From contig CAVUVH010000019.1 in NCBI GenBank assembly GCA_963744735.1, forward strand, positions 1-64,000: a DNA stretch of 64,000 bases. The letters run 5' to 3'. Below are positions 9,457 through 17,733 of this stretch, one piece after another. The notes under the pieces were generated by a model, which made no database searches, was not told the DNA's origin, and saw only the letters and a program-made list of their open reading frames with translations. The stretch is from RPQJ01 sp963744735 (GTDB lineage: Bacteria; Pseudomonadota; Gammaproteobacteria; Steroidobacterales; Steroidobacteraceae). The position numbers and the translations under genes were made by a program. The first letter of the stretch is position 1. Each line of letters starts with the position of its first letter.

Positions 9457-11583
9457 ATGTATTTCCAGCGACTTTTGCTCTGCACCGTCCTTAGCGGTTC
9501 CTTGCTACCGAGCCTCGCGGACGCCGCGCCACCAGTGCCGCCGGTTGCGGAAAAAAAGCCGTTCGCTGTGCTATCTCCGAACGGCAATCGGCCAGACGAT
9601 TATTACTGGCTTCGCGATGACGACCGTAAAGATCCGCAGGTGCTGGCGTACCTGAACGCCGAGAACGCCTATACGGACGCGTTGCTCGTGCACACCAAGC
9701 CGCTCCAAGAGAAGCTGTATGGCGAAATCGTCTCCCGCATCAAGCAGGACGACTCGAGCGTCCCCTACCGCAAGAACGGCTGGTGGTACTACAGTCGGTG
9801 GGAAGCGGGACAAAGCTATCCGATATACGCCCGCAAGCAGGGTGACCTGTCCGGACCGGAGCAGGTGATGCTTGATGTGCCCAAGTTGGCGGCGGGGCAC
9901 GAGTTCTATTCCATCGGAGCCCAGGAGGTTAGCCCCGATTCGAAGCTGCTGGCATACACCGAGGACGCTGTAGGTCGCAGGCAGTACTCGCTCCGGTTCA
10001 AGAATCTTGAAACCGGCCAGACGTTGCCCGACCGAATCGAAAACGTTCAGCCCAAGATCGCATGGGCAGCGGACAACCGGACGGTAATTTATGTCGAGAG
10101 GGATCCAGTCACCCTGCTTGGCCGACGTGTCCGCAAACACCTGTTGGGCGCCGACCCTGCATCGGACCCCATCGTCTACGAGGAGGCAGACACGAGCTTC
10201 TATCTAAACGTCGATAAGACCAAGGATGATCGCTATCTCTATATCCATGCGCGAAGCACGGTGTCCTCCGAGATGCGAGTCGCCGATGCGCATGATCCAG
10301 ACCTGGCGTTCAGGATCTTTCTTCCGCGCGAGCGCGACCACGAATATCAGGCCGAGCACCTCGGCAACCGCTGGATCATTCGGACCAATTGGCAGGCCAA
10401 GAATTTCCGCATCATGGAAGTAAATGCGGGTGACGAAGCTGACCGCGGCAAGTGGCGGGAGCTGGTTCCGCACCGCGGCGACGCTTTCATCAATGGCATG
10501 GACGTGTTCGCCGGTTTTCTTGCCATCGACGAGCGCACCGGGGGCTTACGGAAGATTCGGATTCGAAACTGGTCCGACGGGGCTGAGCGATTCATTGCGT
10601 CCGACGATCCAACCTACGCTTTTAGTCTCGGAGACAACTACGAGATCGACGCGACAACCGTACGCTATTCATACGACTCGTTGACCACGCCGACCTCGAT
10701 CTTCGATTTCGACGTCCGGACCGGTGAGCGGAAGTTGTTAAAGCGCGATCCCGTGCTGGGAGACTTCAGTCCGTCCAACTACGTCAGCGAATACCTGTGG
10801 GCTACTGGGCGCGATGGTGTGAAGATCCCGGTGTCGCTTGTGTACCGCAAGGGCCTCAAGCGTGACGGCAAAGCGCCCCTATTTCAGTATGCGTACGGAT
10901 CGTACGGAAGTTCGACCGATCCGGACTTCTCGGTCCCGTTGTTGTCGTTGCTCGACCGTGGCTTCGTATATGCGATCGCGCACGTACGCGGCGGGCAGGA
11001 GATGGGCCGTGACTGGTACGACAACGGCAGGTTGCTGAAGAAGCAGAACACCTTCAACGACTTTGTGGACGTGACACGCTTTCTCGTCAAGGAGCGCTAC
11101 GCGAGTCCTGATCGCGTTGTAGCCTACGGCGGCAGTGCGGGTGGGTTGCTCATGGGTGCGGTCGCAAACCAGGCGCCGAAGGACTACAAGGCCATTATTG
11201 CGGCCGTCCCGTTTGTCGACGTCGTCACGACGATGCTCGACGAGTCAATTCCGCTGACGACCAACGAGTTCGACGAGTGGGGCAATCCCAAGCAGAAGCA
11301 GTTCTACGATTACATGCTCACGTACTCGCCCTACGACCAGGTCGCGAAGCAGGCCTACCCATCGATGTATGTGTATACGGCGCTATGGGACAGCCAAGTG
11401 CAGTACTACGAGCCCGCCAAATGGGTGGCGAAACTGCGCGCCTCGAAGACGGACGCAAATCCGTTGGTCTTGCGTACCACCATGGCGGCCGGTCACGGCG
11501 GCAAGTCGGGACGCTTCGAGCGGTATCGACAGACCGCGGAGCGATACGCGTTCGCACTCGACCAGGTGGGCATTCGGAACTGA
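9457..11583 (+). CDS. ptrB: Oligopeptidase B-like S9A serine peptidase, secreted
   Basis: The 708-residue protein has a signal peptide (MYFQRLLLCTVLSGSLLPSL, cleaved near ADA). AGGAG at 9444-9448 fixes the start. The N-terminal half is the seven-bladed propeller typical of prolyl oligopeptidases. The C-terminal alpha/beta-hydrolase has nucleophile S560 in GGSAGG, Asp D645 (LWDSQVQYYE) and His H680 (AGHGGKSG). The RGGQEMGRDWYDNGRL block is typical of oligopeptidase B, which cleaves short peptides after Lys or Arg. The signal peptide suggests a periplasmic peptide-degrading role. Many S9A enzymes are cytoplasmic, so export is notable. Confidence 0.9.
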   Translation: MYFQRLLLCTVLSGSLLPSLADAAPPVPPVAEKKPFAVLSPNGNRPDDYYWLRDDDRKDPQVLAYLNAENAYTDALLVHTKPLQEKLYGEIVSRIKQDDSSVPYRKNGWWYYSRWEAGQSYPIYARKQGDLSGPEQVMLDVPKLAAGHEFYSIGAQEVSPDSKLLAYTEDAVGRRQYSLRFKNLETGQTLPDRIENVQPKIAWAADNRTVIYVERDPVTLLGRRVRKHLLGADPASDPIVYEEADTSFYLNVDKTKDDRYLYIHARSTVSSEMRVADAHDPDLAFRIFLPRERDHEYQAEHLGNRWIIRTNWQAKNFRIMEVNAGDEADRGKWRELVPHRGDAFINGMDVFAGFLAIDERTGGLRKIRIRNWSDGAERFIASDDPTYAFSLGDNYEIDATTVRYSYDSLTTPTSIFDFDVRTGERKLLKRDPVLGDFSPSNYVSEYLWATGRDGVKIPVSLVYRKGLKRDGKAPLFQYAYGSYGSSTDPDFSVPLLSLLDRGFVYAIAHVRGGQEMGRDWYDNGRLLKKQNTFNDFVDVTRFLVKERYASPDRVVAYGGSAGGLLMGAVANQAPKDYKAIIAAVPFVDVVTTMLDESIPLTTNEFDEWGNPKQKQFYDYMLTYSPYDQVAKQAYPSMYVYTALWDSQVQYYEPAKWVAKLRASKTDANPLVLRTTMAAGHGGKSGRFERYRQTAERYAFALDQVGIRN

Positions 11584-11593
11584 CGATCAAAAG

Positions 11594-11708
11594 GGTGTTG
11601 TCAGGTAAAGCGACCAAAGGCGCAATGAGCGGGGAGTGAGCGATCACTCAGGCAGCCGCGGTGGCCGCCGCCCACGTGCGATCGGCTTCGGCTCGAAAGA
11701 GGCGAAGT
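11594..11708 (-). mobile_element. Solo right end of a copy-4-type IS6 element
   Basis: This is the reverse complement of the right end of the IS at 31647-32469. It starts with the terminal repeat GGTGTTGTCAGG and continues through codons for the transposase C-terminus (LRLFRAEADRTWA). It stops exactly where repeat A copy 2 begins. The rest of the element is missing. Confidence 0.8.
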
Positions 11709-11870
11709 GTGAACGGGCGTTGAAGTTTGACCAGGACTTTGGCCTCACAGGCGTCGAAGACGGACCAGGGTTCAAGAGACATTTCTCGATGAGAACCGTG
11801 AGCTTGTCTCCTGTTCGCATGGTCAACATTGGACGCCGGACGCTGGTCAATCCTCGACGCCGGTTGACAG
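11709..11870. repeat. Nested palindromic repeat A, copy 2
   Basis: This is a full copy with both arm pairs and the central GAGACA/TGTCTC. It directly abuts the solo IS end on its left. Confidence 0.85.
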
Positions 11871-12006
11871 TCGTGGCTCTCCTTCATGTTGAGCCACATC
11901 TCGGTGCCGACCCCAAGCACTCCCTCGAGGCGCATCGATAGTCCCGCGGGGAGACGCTCGCGTGAAACGGAGGCGCTCATCCATCGGCTTACACTCGTTC
12001 CAGGGT
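11868..12006 (-). pseudogene. Possible HigA antitoxin C-terminal remnant
   Basis: The minus strand reads SVSRERLPAGLSMRLEGVLG then VGTEMWLNMKESHD, which resembles the C-terminal half of HigA/VapI antitoxins (MALRLxKxxGxxPExWLNMQxxYDL). The N-terminal helix-turn-helix is not complete in any frame. It is only a fragment, and the match is by eye. Confidence 0.4.
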
Positions 12007-12109
12007 ATCTGGGTGCGCTCCCCCAAATGCGGAAATGTGTAAACCATGTGGTCGGAATAACCTGCAAGCTATCTGTCGATAAGCTCACTTTTTGATTTGC
12101 AACGGGGTT

Positions 12110-12175
12110 TTGACGTCACCCGCGGACTATCGGAAAGTGGGCCATTCGAGCGCCCAGGGACGGTGGCGGGGCCCC
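12110..12175. repeat. Repeat B fragment
   Basis: CGTCACCCGCGGACTATCGG followed by AAAGTGGGCCATTCGA matches the intergenic family also seen near 9020, 13989 and 17579. Confidence 0.6.
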
Positions 12176-12241
12176 TATCGCGACGTCTCGGCCACTGAAC
12201 CCCCGGGCATCTGTAAGCCTGAAGTGCCGCCGCTCGCTGCA

Positions 12242-13861
12242 CTATTTCCTGGGCCCGCGTTCCGCCTCGCTTGTCGCGCGCACTGCGCCGTACTCGTTGC
12301 CCGGATACCAGCCGGGCCAGCTACTTTCGTTCGCAATCGCGCGACCTAGCTCGTAGGCGACGGTCGCTTCCTGCGCGGTGCCGGCGAAAGTCCAGCGCGG
12401 ATCGAACTCGTCGGTCGTCTGGTGGTAGTCGTGCTCGTTGTACGGACCCACGATCGCGTTGCCCGCTGCGGTGCCGCCGTCGACGAGATCGCGGCCGGCA
12501 CGGAACGCGATGGCTGGGACGCCGCGCTTCGCGAATGGAAAATGATCGGAGCGGAAGTACCAGCCCGCCTCGGGGTTCGGCTCGAGCGTGATGCGCAGCC
12601 CGAGCTTTGCGGCGGCCTCGGCGAGCCGCAGCTCGAGTTCGGTGCGGCCGCCACCGATCAACTCGACGTCGCGTGCCGCGGGCAGCACCACGTGCGGGTC
12701 GAGGTTGATGACGCCTGCAGTCCGAGCCAGCGGATAGATCGGGTTCGCGGCGTAGGCTTCGGCGCCGAGAAGGCCTTTTTCCTCCGCGGTCCAGGCTGCG
12801 AAGATCACGGTACGCGCAGGCTTTGGGCCTTTCGCGAAGGCGCGAGCAATCTCGAGCACCTCGGCGGTGCCGGTGGCGTTGTCGACTGCGCCATTGCGGA
12901 TCGGGTCGCCCTTGGCATCCGGGCCGTTGCGACCGTTGGCGTCCCAGTGCGCGCCGTAAAGCACGTATTCGTCCGGGCGTGACGACCCAGTGATCCGCGC
13001 AAGCACGTTGTGGCTCACGACGTCGGTGGTCTTCACGTCGCCGGCCACGCTTATTGTCGCGCCCTCGATAGCGAACGCGCGAAATGAAGGCTCACGGGCG
13101 CGACGCTTCAATGTTTCGACGTCGAGGCCTGCGCGCGAGAGCAGGTCCGTCGCCGCGTCGCCGCGCAGCCAACCGGTGAACTGAAACGGCGAAGTCTTGA
13201 TCGGCGCCAGCACGAAGGCGGGCAGTGCGTCGCCGCTTGCCACCTGCAGGAACGGATAGCTCGCCGCCGCGTCTTCGTGGATGACGAGGACGCCGAGTGC
13301 GCCCGCGCGTGCCGCGACCTCGAACTTGATGCCGATGCGTCCCACCAGCGCCATGCGACGTCCCTCGAAACCGAGGTCGCGGCCGGCCTCGAAGTCCGGG
13401 TCGTTGGCGAGCACCACGATGACCTTGCCGTGCATGTCCACGCCGTCGTAGGCGCCCCAGCCACGTGAGGCGTCCGCGACGCCATAGCCGCCGAACAACA
13501 GCGGCGCGTCCTTCACGTCTGTGCGGCCGGCATTGCGGAGCGTCAGCGCCGCGTTGTCACCGGGTGTCAACGCAATCGAGCGGTCGGCGATCGTGAGCGA
13601 CATCGTTGCGCCTGGCTGCCGGTCGAGTCGCACGAGCGGCACGGGCTGGGTCCAGAGGCCGTTAACGCCGCCGGGCTCGAGGCCCGCGGCAGCGAAGGCC
13701 TTCGACAGGAACTCGACGGTCCTGTGATCACCCGTTTCGCCGGGACCGCGGCCTTCGAACTCGTTCGAGGCGAGTACACGCACGTCCTCGCGGATGCGCT
13801 CGGCGGAGATGACGGGCGCCACGGCTGTGGCGGCGGCGAAGACCAAGGGCAGCAAAATCAT
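12242..13861 (-). CDS. M28-family zinc aminopeptidase with PA domain (1)
   Basis: The 539-residue protein has a signal peptide (MILLPLVFAAATAVAPVISA). Residues of about 120-240 form a protease-associated domain. The M28 metal ligands are in order: H305 (YGAHWDANG), D327 (GAVDNATG), catalytic E360 with ligand E361 (TAEEKG), D388 (NLDPH) and H480 (DYHQTTDEF). These enzymes remove N-terminal residues from peptides with two zinc ions. The predicted location is periplasmic or outer-envelope. It is encoded alone, flanked by repeat B on both sides. Confidence 0.92.
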   Translation of the reverse strand: MILLPLVFAAATAVAPVISAERIREDVRVLASNEFEGRGPGETGDHRTVEFLSKAFAAAGLEPGGVNGLWTQPVPLVRLDRQPGATMSLTIADRSIALTPGDNAALTLRNAGRTDVKDAPLLFGGYGVADASRGWGAYDGVDMHGKVIVVLANDPDFEAGRDLGFEGRRMALVGRIGIKFEVAARAGALGVLVIHEDAAASYPFLQVASGDALPAFVLAPIKTSPFQFTGWLRGDAATDLLSRAGLDVETLKRRAREPSFRAFAIEGATISVAGDVKTTDVVSHNVLARITGSSRPDEYVLYGAHWDANGRNGPDAKGDPIRNGAVDNATGTAEVLEIARAFAKGPKPARTVIFAAWTAEEKGLLGAEAYAANPIYPLARTAGVINLDPHVVLPAARDVELIGGGRTELELRLAEAAAKLGLRITLEPNPEAGWYFRSDHFPFAKRGVPAIAFRAGRDLVDGGTAAGNAIVGPYNEHDYHQTTDEFDPRWTFAGTAQEATVAYELGRAIANESSWPGWYPGNEYGAVRATSEAERGPRK

Positions 13862-13911
13862 GGTGCATGATCGTGGCGTCGCTGGGGGGATGCAATCTTG
13901 TCGCCGACGCG

Positions 13912-14075
13912 TTTTAAGATCCGCGTGTCGATAGAACTATTCCGTCCCTGGTCACAACTTCCAAGTTATTGAATTACTTTCTGTTTCCGGCATCACCCGC
14001 GGACTATCTGCGCCCGGATGGGGCTGACCCGCGGACTATCGGAAATTGTGCCATTCGATGCCCCCGGGGCGAGCG
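13912..14075. repeat. Repeat B, longest copy
   Basis: It contains ATCCGCGTGTCGAT, CCGTCCCTGGTCACAACTTC, GGCATCACCCGCGGACTATC and a second ACCCGCGGACTATCGGAAAT. Parts recur at 4101-4262, 9018-9120, 12110-12175, 17555-17650 and 29807-29820. It is of unknown nature and may be a decayed mobile remnant. Confidence 0.6.
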
Positions 14076-14196
14076 GTGGGGCTGGCGATCTGGGAACTTG
14101 GGAGTCTGGCGACCTGCGGGGCGGCTTGCCAATCCCGCGATTTTTGTCGCGTCGCACAGCGACGTCTCGGATTGGTTTGGCGAGGGAGGGTCCGGG

Positions 14197-14460
14197 ATGA
14201 CGACTGACAAAGTCGTCGACATCCGCAGCCGGGACTACCGGTTCAGAATCGTGAAGTCCCTGCAGCAGAACTGGGCGTTGATACACGAGGACGAGCGCAG
14301 CGCCGTCTTCACGCTTGCGCGCTCACACCCACAGCCTGATCCCGATCCAGCCGTGCGCCCAGAGGTAGCCTGCGAAGGCGAGGGTTGCGATGCTGCTGAG
14401 CCATGCGATCCCGCGCACGAGGATCCTCGCGTTGGGGGCGCCTATTGTGGTTCGGATTAA
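14197..14460 (+). CDS. Possible small or truncated ORF
   Basis: An ATG at 14197 after GAGGGAGGG opens MTTDKVVDIRSRDYRFRIVK then SLQQNWALIHEDERSAVF, with gene-like composition for about 45 codons. After that it runs antisense into the end of the serine hydrolase gene and turns into unlikely sequence. It is probably the start of a gene whose 3' part was lost. No family was recognised. Confidence 0.3.
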   Translation: MTTDKVVDIRSRDYRFRIVKSLQQNWALIHEDERSAVFTLARSHPQPDPDPAVRPEVACEGEGCDAAEPCDPAHEDPRVGGAYCGSD

Positions 14461-16206
14461 CGCAAGGGCGCCCAGGATGGGGGTCGCCAGAGTCGCACCG
14501 TAGAGTGCCCAGCCGAGCGGGCCTGGCTTGCCGATCTGGGCGAGGTCTGCGCCCTGGAAGCCGACGATGGCGAGGCCCGCGACGGCAACGGTCGAAAGAA
14601 TCGCAAGCCAGGGCAGCAACCGGATCGTCACACCGCCGCGATCGGTCAAGCGACCGAGGAACGCGCTCGGAATCCAGATCAACATGTAGAGCGCGGACAG
14701 TACGAGAGCGAAAACGTAAACGGTCGCCAAAACCGCTTTGCCCACGAGTTCCGGAAACGGCACTTTGCGCTCAGCGCCTGTCGGCGTGAACATCAGCATG
14801 TCGTCGCCACTGGGCACGAAGACGATGTTTGGAACGGCCTTGTCGGGCTTCTGGAAGAGGTTGTTGCCAATGTGAATGCGCTTCGTGTCGTTGAACTCGA
14901 GTTCGCCGTCTCTGGCGCGCGCGACTTGCCAGCCAAAGATGCTGTCGATGATCGCAAGCATCTGCTGACGCGGTGTGATCGATTGGTAGAAACCTGTCAG
15001 CTGCTCAAGCTGTGCCGGTGCCAGTGGTGCGGCGGCAGCCCGGGACTCCGGAAAATCGCGTTCGAGGTAGCTTCGTATTTCCTCGCCCGCATTGAAGACC
15101 TCCTCCGAGCCGAGGTTCGCCATCACCACGAAGCCGGCACCTTGCATAGGCGCGTACTCGTACTTCGAGACGAACCCGTCGATGCCACCGTCATGGCCGT
15201 GGAAGATGCCTTTCTTGCCGGCGTAGATCATGTTACCGAGGCCGTAGCCATACTTGAGGCCAGCGCGCGCGCCGTCGTTGGTTTCGGGGCGTTCGATGCG
15301 TTCGATAGAGGCGGTGCTGAGGTAGGTGCGCGCGTCCAGCGTGCCGCGGCCAAGCATCAGGAGTGGGAGCTTTGCCAGGTCTTTCGACGTGACATTCAGC
15401 GAACCCGAGGGTCGTGCCAGGATCTCTACAAACGGCTCTTCATCGCCGTCCGTGTTCTTGTAGCTTTTCGACAGGCGATTGGTGATTTGCGGTTCGCGCG
15501 TCCAATAAGCGCTCTCCATCCCGAGCGGGCCGGTCAGGCGGCTGGCGATGAAGTCCTGGAATTTCTGCCCGCTCGCCTTTTCGATGATGCGTCCGACGAT
15601 AACGGGCCCCGCGTTGCAGTAGGACGTCATGGTGCCTGGTCTCCAACGGCTCTTGTACGGCCCGTACTGGTTGACAGCGTCCGACAGCGGCACGTCCTTG
15701 CCTTCAAGAAAATAGTGGCGGAACGTTATGTCGTCGAAACCGCTCGTGTGCTCCAAGAGGTGCACGAGGCGGATCGGGTCTGTCTTCTCCCAGGGGTTGT
15801 CGTACTGCAGCTCGGGCATCAGATCGACGAGCTTCGCGTCAAGGCTGAGCTTGCCTTCCTCGACCAGCATCATGACGCCGATGGCAGTGAAGCTCTTGGA
15901 GATGGAGCCTGCGCGGAAGACGGTTTCTGGGGTGACCGGGCGCTTCGCCTCGAGGTCGGCGAAGCCGTAGCCCTTCGTCAGCACGATCTGGCCGCCCTCG
16001 ATGATGGTGACGGAAACCCCAGGTACTTTGCCTTTCCTGAAAGTGTCGGCCAGACGCTTGTCGAGTTCTTCGAGAGAGGCGGCGGGCTCGGGAGTTTGCT
16101 CGGAGTCGGCTGCTTGAACGGGCACGCCCGCGCAGACGGCGGCGAAGGACAGCGCTACCAACAGTGTTTTCACGGCGGCCCCACTCCGACGACGATGTGT
16201 ACTCAC
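14323..16206 (-). CDS. Membrane-anchored serine hydrolase (class C beta-lactamase-like)
   Basis: The 627-residue protein has a signal peptide. An alpha/beta serine-hydrolase domain of the penicillin-binding/class C beta-lactamase family spans about residues 45-400: SxxK at S101-K104 (GSISKSF), YxN at Y196 (TSYCNAG) and HGHDGGIDG as the third motif. A linker domain follows, then about four C-terminal membrane segments (VLATVYVFALVLSALYML and onward). Such proteins usually cleave D-amino-acid peptides or esters rather than cause antibiotic resistance. The active site is predicted in the periplasm. It is encoded divergently from the S33 peptidase gene. Confidence 0.88.
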   Translation of the reverse strand: MSTHRRRSGAAVKTLLVALSFAAVCAGVPVQAADSEQTPEPAASLEELDKRLADTFRKGKVPGVSVTIIEGGQIVLTKGYGFADLEAKRPVTPETVFRAGSISKSFTAIGVMMLVEEGKLSLDAKLVDLMPELQYDNPWEKTDPIRLVHLLEHTSGFDDITFRHYFLEGKDVPLSDAVNQYGPYKSRWRPGTMTSYCNAGPVIVGRIIEKASGQKFQDFIASRLTGPLGMESAYWTREPQITNRLSKSYKNTDGDEEPFVEILARPSGSLNVTSKDLAKLPLLMLGRGTLDARTYLSTASIERIERPETNDGARAGLKYGYGLGNMIYAGKKGIFHGHDGGIDGFVSKYEYAPMQGAGFVVMANLGSEEVFNAGEEIRSYLERDFPESRAAAAPLAPAQLEQLTGFYQSITPRQQMLAIIDSIFGWQVARARDGELEFNDTKRIHIGNNLFQKPDKAVPNIVFVPSGDDMLMFTPTGAERKVPFPELVGKAVLATVYVFALVLSALYMLIWIPSAFLGRLTDRGGVTIRLLPWLAILSTVAVAGLAIVGFQGADLAQIGKPGPLGWALYGATLATPILGALALIRTTIGAPNARILVRGIAWLSSIATLAFAGYLWAHGWIGIRLWV

Positions 16207-16391
16207 GGGATTGTCAGCTTAACTGAAAGCCTGACCCCCTCGGCGTTCGGAACGGACACCATTTGGAACCAGAGCAAGGTGCTTCCACGCTCATTGCATG
16301 GCAAGGAGAGGAAGCAACTGCCGGGCCTCCCCCAGGGCGTTTGAGACTACTATCCGCAGACTGCACCACTGACAGCCGGGGGACGAGACTG

Positions 16392-17339
16392 ATGAAAATC
16401 GCGTACATCGCGGTGTTGCTGCTTGCCGTCTGTTCCGCCGCGGCAGGTAAGGACAACCTCGCGCCGCGACAGGGATTCATCGACGTACCGGGCGGTCCGG
16501 TCTGGTACCGGATCAGCGGGAGCGGCCCGGGGATACCGGTTCTGGCGCTGCACGGTGGTCCCGGTGGTGTCTCGTGCGGCTTCGCGCGCCTGGAGCCGCT
16601 CGGCGAACAGAGGCCTGTCGTCCGCTATGACCAACTCGGCACCGGACGCTCCGGCCGACCCGATGATCTGTCGCTGTGGACCGTGGAGCGCTACGTCGAG
16701 GAACTGCATGTCCTCAGGACGAAACTCGGCTTGACTGAGATGCACCTGCTTGGACACTCCTGGGGCGCGTCACTGGCGGCCGCGTACGTGCTGGCGAAGG
16801 GAACCGAGGGTATCGCGTCCGTCGTCTTTTCCTCACCGTTGTTGAGCACGCCGCTGTGGGTCAGGGACGCCAACCTCCAGCGCGGGCAGTTGCCTGAGGA
16901 CGTGCAACGCACGCTGGCCGAGCATGAAAAAGCGGGCACGACGGACTCCAAGGAATACCTGGCCGCGTCGGAGATCTATTACGAGCGCCACATGTATGCG
17001 GGAAAGCGTCCTGTTCCTCCCGGCGAGTGCAAAGGCGCGCCGGAGAGCCGGGTGATCTACGAATACATGTGGGGTCCGCAGGAATTCTTCGCGACCGGAA
17101 CCCTGCTCGATTTCGATATCACTGCCCGACTGCATGAGATCGATGTGCCGGTACTGTTCATGACTGGAGAGTTCGACGAGGCGCGACCTGAAACCGTCGC
17201 GGGATTCCAGAAGCTCATCCCCGGGGCGCAATTCACGGTGATCCGGGACGCGGGACACGCAACGCTGTCCAAGCAGCCCGTGGAATACCTGTCGGTACTG
17301 AAGGATTTCCTGGAGTCGGTCGAGCGCAGGCCGCAATAA
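16392..17339 (+). CDS. Proline iminopeptidase-like S33 hydrolase, exported
   Basis: The 315-residue protein starts at ATG 16392 with a short signal peptide (MKIAYIAVLLLAVCSAAAG). The alpha/beta-hydrolase shows the oxyanion motif HGGPGG, nucleophile S123 in GHSWGA, acid D262 (TGEFDEARP) and H289 (DAGHATLSK). The HGGPGG plus DQLGTGRS pattern is characteristic of proline iminopeptidases and related tripeptidases, which release N-terminal proline. Export suggests peptide degradation in the periplasm, together with the S9, M28 and M1 enzymes nearby. The Cys in LAVC is not a good lipobox. Confidence 0.85.
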   Translation: MKIAYIAVLLLAVCSAAAGKDNLAPRQGFIDVPGGPVWYRISGSGPGIPVLALHGGPGGVSCGFARLEPLGEQRPVVRYDQLGTGRSGRPDDLSLWTVERYVEELHVLRTKLGLTEMHLLGHSWGASLAAAYVLAKGTEGIASVVFSSPLLSTPLWVRDANLQRGQLPEDVQRTLAEHEKAGTTDSKEYLAASEIYYERHMYAGKRPVPPGECKGAPESRVIYEYMWGPQEFFATGTLLDFDITARLHEIDVPVLFMTGEFDEARPETVAGFQKLIPGAQFTVIRDAGHATLSKQPVEYLSVLKDFLESVERRPQ

Positions 17340-17388
17340 ACTCCGCACAATTGCAGTGTCAGGTCTGCCAACCACTGCGATGCACGCT

Positions 17389-17550
17389 GTGAACAGGCGT
17401 TGAAGTTTGACCAGGAGCGCGGCCTGGCAGGCTTCGAAGACTGACCAGGGTTTGAGAGAGATTTCTCGATGAGAATCGTGAGCTTGTCTCATTTGTGCGT
17501 GGTCAACATTGGACGCCGATTGCTGGTCAATCCTCGACGCCGGTTAACAG
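17389..17550. repeat. Nested palindromic repeat A, copy 3
   Basis: This is a full copy 50 bp after the S33 gene stop, followed at 17555-17650 by a repeat B copy (GGCATCACCCGCGGACTATC and GACCCGCGAACTATCG). Confidence 0.85.
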
Positions 17551-17733
17551 CTCAAGTTCATGAATTGCATGCGGTTTCGGGCATCACCCGCGGACTATCG
17601 GGCGTCGTTTGGCCCCGAAATCGGGTGACCCGCGAACTATCGTAACTCGGGCCTGAGCCACGTTGCCCGCTATACAGTGCCGTGCCGTCCGCGACCGCTT
17701 CGGTACACTTCCCCACACATAGGAGAGCGCCGC

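Noticed and set aside
14323..16206. Antibiotic resistance beta-lactamase
   Set aside because: The SxxK/YxN motifs are shared with many peptidases and esterases, and the C-terminal membrane domain is not found in resistance enzymes.
16200..16225. Short match to the IS6 terminal repeat (TGTCAGCTTAACT)
   Set aside because: Only about 13 bases match and nothing flanking resembles an IS; could be chance.
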